From Gammaproteobacteria bacterium LSUCC0057 (GTDB lineage: Bacteria > Pseudomonadota > Gammaproteobacteria > Pseudomonadales > Porticoccaceae), in contig SPIA01000003.1 in the NCBI GenBank assembly GCA_004535795.1, positions 202,769-266,768 on the forward strand: DNA of 64,000 bases. The letters run 5' to 3'. Position numbers and translations under genes: made by a program. How positions within the stretch are numbered: the stretch's first letter is position 1; every line of letters begins with the position of its first letter. This document shows positions 62,980 to 64,000 of this stretch, piece after piece. Below the pieces are notes generated by a model, which worked only from the letters and a program-made list of their open reading frames with translations, made no database searches and had not been told where the DNA came from.

Positions 62980-64000
62980 GTGAGCAGCGACCAATACGAT
63001 ACGCTCCGCGGCAATGTCAGCGCTATGGGGCGCATGCTGGGCGAAATTATCAGCGAGGCTGAAGGGGCGGAATTCCTCGACAAAATTGAGCAGATCCGCC
63101 TGTTATCAAAGTCGGCACGCTCCGGCGACAGCGGCGATCGCGATGCGCTCACCGCTATTCTGTGCAATTTGAGCCGCGAGCAATTAGTGCCGGTGGCGCG
63201 CGCATTCAGCCAATTTCTCAACTTAGCCAACTTGGCCGATCAGCACTACACAATCGCGCGCGAGACCGATGAGCTGTTCTCGGCGACCCAGACCCTCAAC
63301 AACGCCTACAGCCAGTTGGCGGCGCGCGGCGCCAGCCGTCAACAGCTGTTTGAGGTGACCCGCGATCTCAATATTGAACTGGTACTCACTGCCCACCCGA
63401 CTGAGATTACGCGCCGCTCACTGATCGACAAGTACACCGAGATCGACGCCTGTTTGGCGCAGCTGGAGCTCTCCGGCACCACCGCGCGCGAGCAGCACAA
63501 AACCACCTCGCGGCTGCGCGAGCTGATCACCCAGATGTGGTTTACCTACGATTTTCGCGTCGAACGACCGACCCCTGTCGACGAGGCCAAATGGGGCTTT
63601 GCGGTGGTAGAAAAATCGCTCTGGAAAGCGCTGCCTGACTACCTGCGTCGACTCGACGAAGCGTTCCATCGCGCCACCGGCGCACAGCTGCCACTCGATG
63701 CGGTGCCGGTTAAATTTGCCTCGTGGATGGGCGGCGACCGCGATGGCAACCCCAATGTTACGGCGACAGTCACCCGCGAGGTATTGCTGCTGAGCCGCTG
63801 GAAAGCACTCGATCTGTATATCAACGACGTACAAAAATTGATTGAAGAGCTGTCGATGTCGAGCTGCAACGCGCAGCTGCGGGCAGCGGTTGGGCCCAGC
63901 CACGAGCCCTACCGGGAGCTGTTGCGGCCGCTGCGTCAGCGTCTGCGCAACAGCCGCGACAACATCAACCGTCTGCTCGCCGGCGACAAGCCGGTGGCGG
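62980..64000 (+). CDS. ppc: Phosphoenolpyruvate carboxylase, 5' part (runs off window)
   Basis: The first ~340 residues of a protein that should be ~880 residues long; it continues past the right edge. GTG 62980 is favoured (T-A-G-G-A 10 bp upstream); ATG 62941 is in frame but adds 13 residues that other Ppc proteins lack. Seen are L-R-G-N-V-S-A-M-G-R-M-L-G-E, V-A-R-A-F-S-Q-F-L-N-L-A-N, the catalytic His in L-T-A-H-P-T-E-I-T-R-R-S-L and W-M-G-G-D-R-D-G-N-P-N-V-T. It carboxylates phosphoenolpyruvate to oxaloacetate, refilling the TCA cycle. That suits growth on C2 units such as acetyl-CoA from taurine. Confidence 0.96.
   Translation, partial: MSSDQYDTLRGNVSAMGRMLGEIISEAEGAEFLDKIEQIRLLSKSARSGDSGDRDALTAILCNLSREQLVPVARAFSQFLNLANLADQHYTIARETDELFSATQTLNNAYSQLAARGASRQQLFEVTRDLNIELVLTAHPTEITRRSLIDKYTEIDACLAQLELSGTTAREQHKTTSRLRELITQMWFTYDFRVERPTPVDEAKWGFAVVEKSLWKALPDYLRRLDEAFHRATGAQLPLDAVPVKFASWMGGDRDGNPNVTATVTREVLLLSRWKALDLYINDVQKLIEELSMSSCNAQLRAAVGPSHEPYRELLRPLRQRLRNSRDNINRLLAGDKPVA

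Overview
The window reads as chromosomal DNA of a marine-type, aerobic gammaproteobacterium. The outer-membrane and lipid A genes (EptA, PAP2 phosphatase, Blc lipocalin, TonB receptor), an H-NS-family protein, YeeN, AqpZ, Lrp/Ald and phosphoenolpyruvate carboxylase all fit that group, as does the complete taurine pathway. The genus cannot be fixed from the sequence. Gene density is high. I see no rRNA, tRNA, CRISPR array, insertion sequence or prophage.

Layout. (a) 1-8663: the 3' part of a giant cadherin-repeat adhesin faces a convergent type I secretion operon (TolC-type outer-membrane protein, LapB-type ABC exporter, HlyD-type adaptor). (b) 8.8-14.7 kb: a transglycosylase-like lipoprotein, aquaporin Z, and a two-gene unit of a large subtilisin-family lipoprotein and a PrcB-like lipoprotein. 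(c) 15.0-21.7 kb: an H-NS-like protein, then a tight FecR-OmpA / CHASE2 / voltage-gated K+ channel operon, then a second Bap-like surface protein whose C-terminus matches that of the first adhesin. (d) 21.9-27.2 kb: a minimal polysaccharide export locus (WecA-like, Wza-like, Wzz-like) with a convergent LuxR-type regulator. (e) 27.5-34.3 kb: propionyl-CoA synthetase, then a three-gene 2-oxoacid:acceptor oxidoreductase with a GltD-like flavoprotein. (f) 34.3-43.3 kb: PAP2-EptA lipid A modification pair, TauD-family dioxygenase, YeeN, a small conserved protein, a TPR-sulfotransferase and an exported amidohydrolase. (g) 43.3-57.0 kb: Lrp/alanine dehydrogenase, TonB receptor, LysE exporter, and the taurine cluster tpa-yeiH-AGCS-tauR-xsc-pta. 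(h) 57-64 kb: housekeeping and accessory genes (DUF1415, HI0933-family flavoprotein, YlqF GTPase, MFS, lipocalin, GntR regulator) and the start of ppc.

How the genes work together. In region g, Tpa moves the amino group of taurine to pyruvate, giving sulfoacetaldehyde and alanine. Ald regenerates pyruvate and releases ammonium. Xsc splits sulfoacetaldehyde into sulfite and acetyl phosphate, Pta makes acetyl-CoA, and the YeiH-family protein probably exports the sulfur anion. A 15-bp identical motif lies upstream of both tpa and xsc and is a good candidate operator for the MocR-family regulator TauR. No TauABC or TauKLM importer is present in the window.

Points most worth a second look: the shared C-terminal module of the two non-RTX surface proteins, the FecR-OmpA/CHASE2/K+ channel operon, the subtilisin/PrcB-like lipoprotein pair, the shared 15-bp motif in the taurine cluster, and the apparent ATC start codon of pta.
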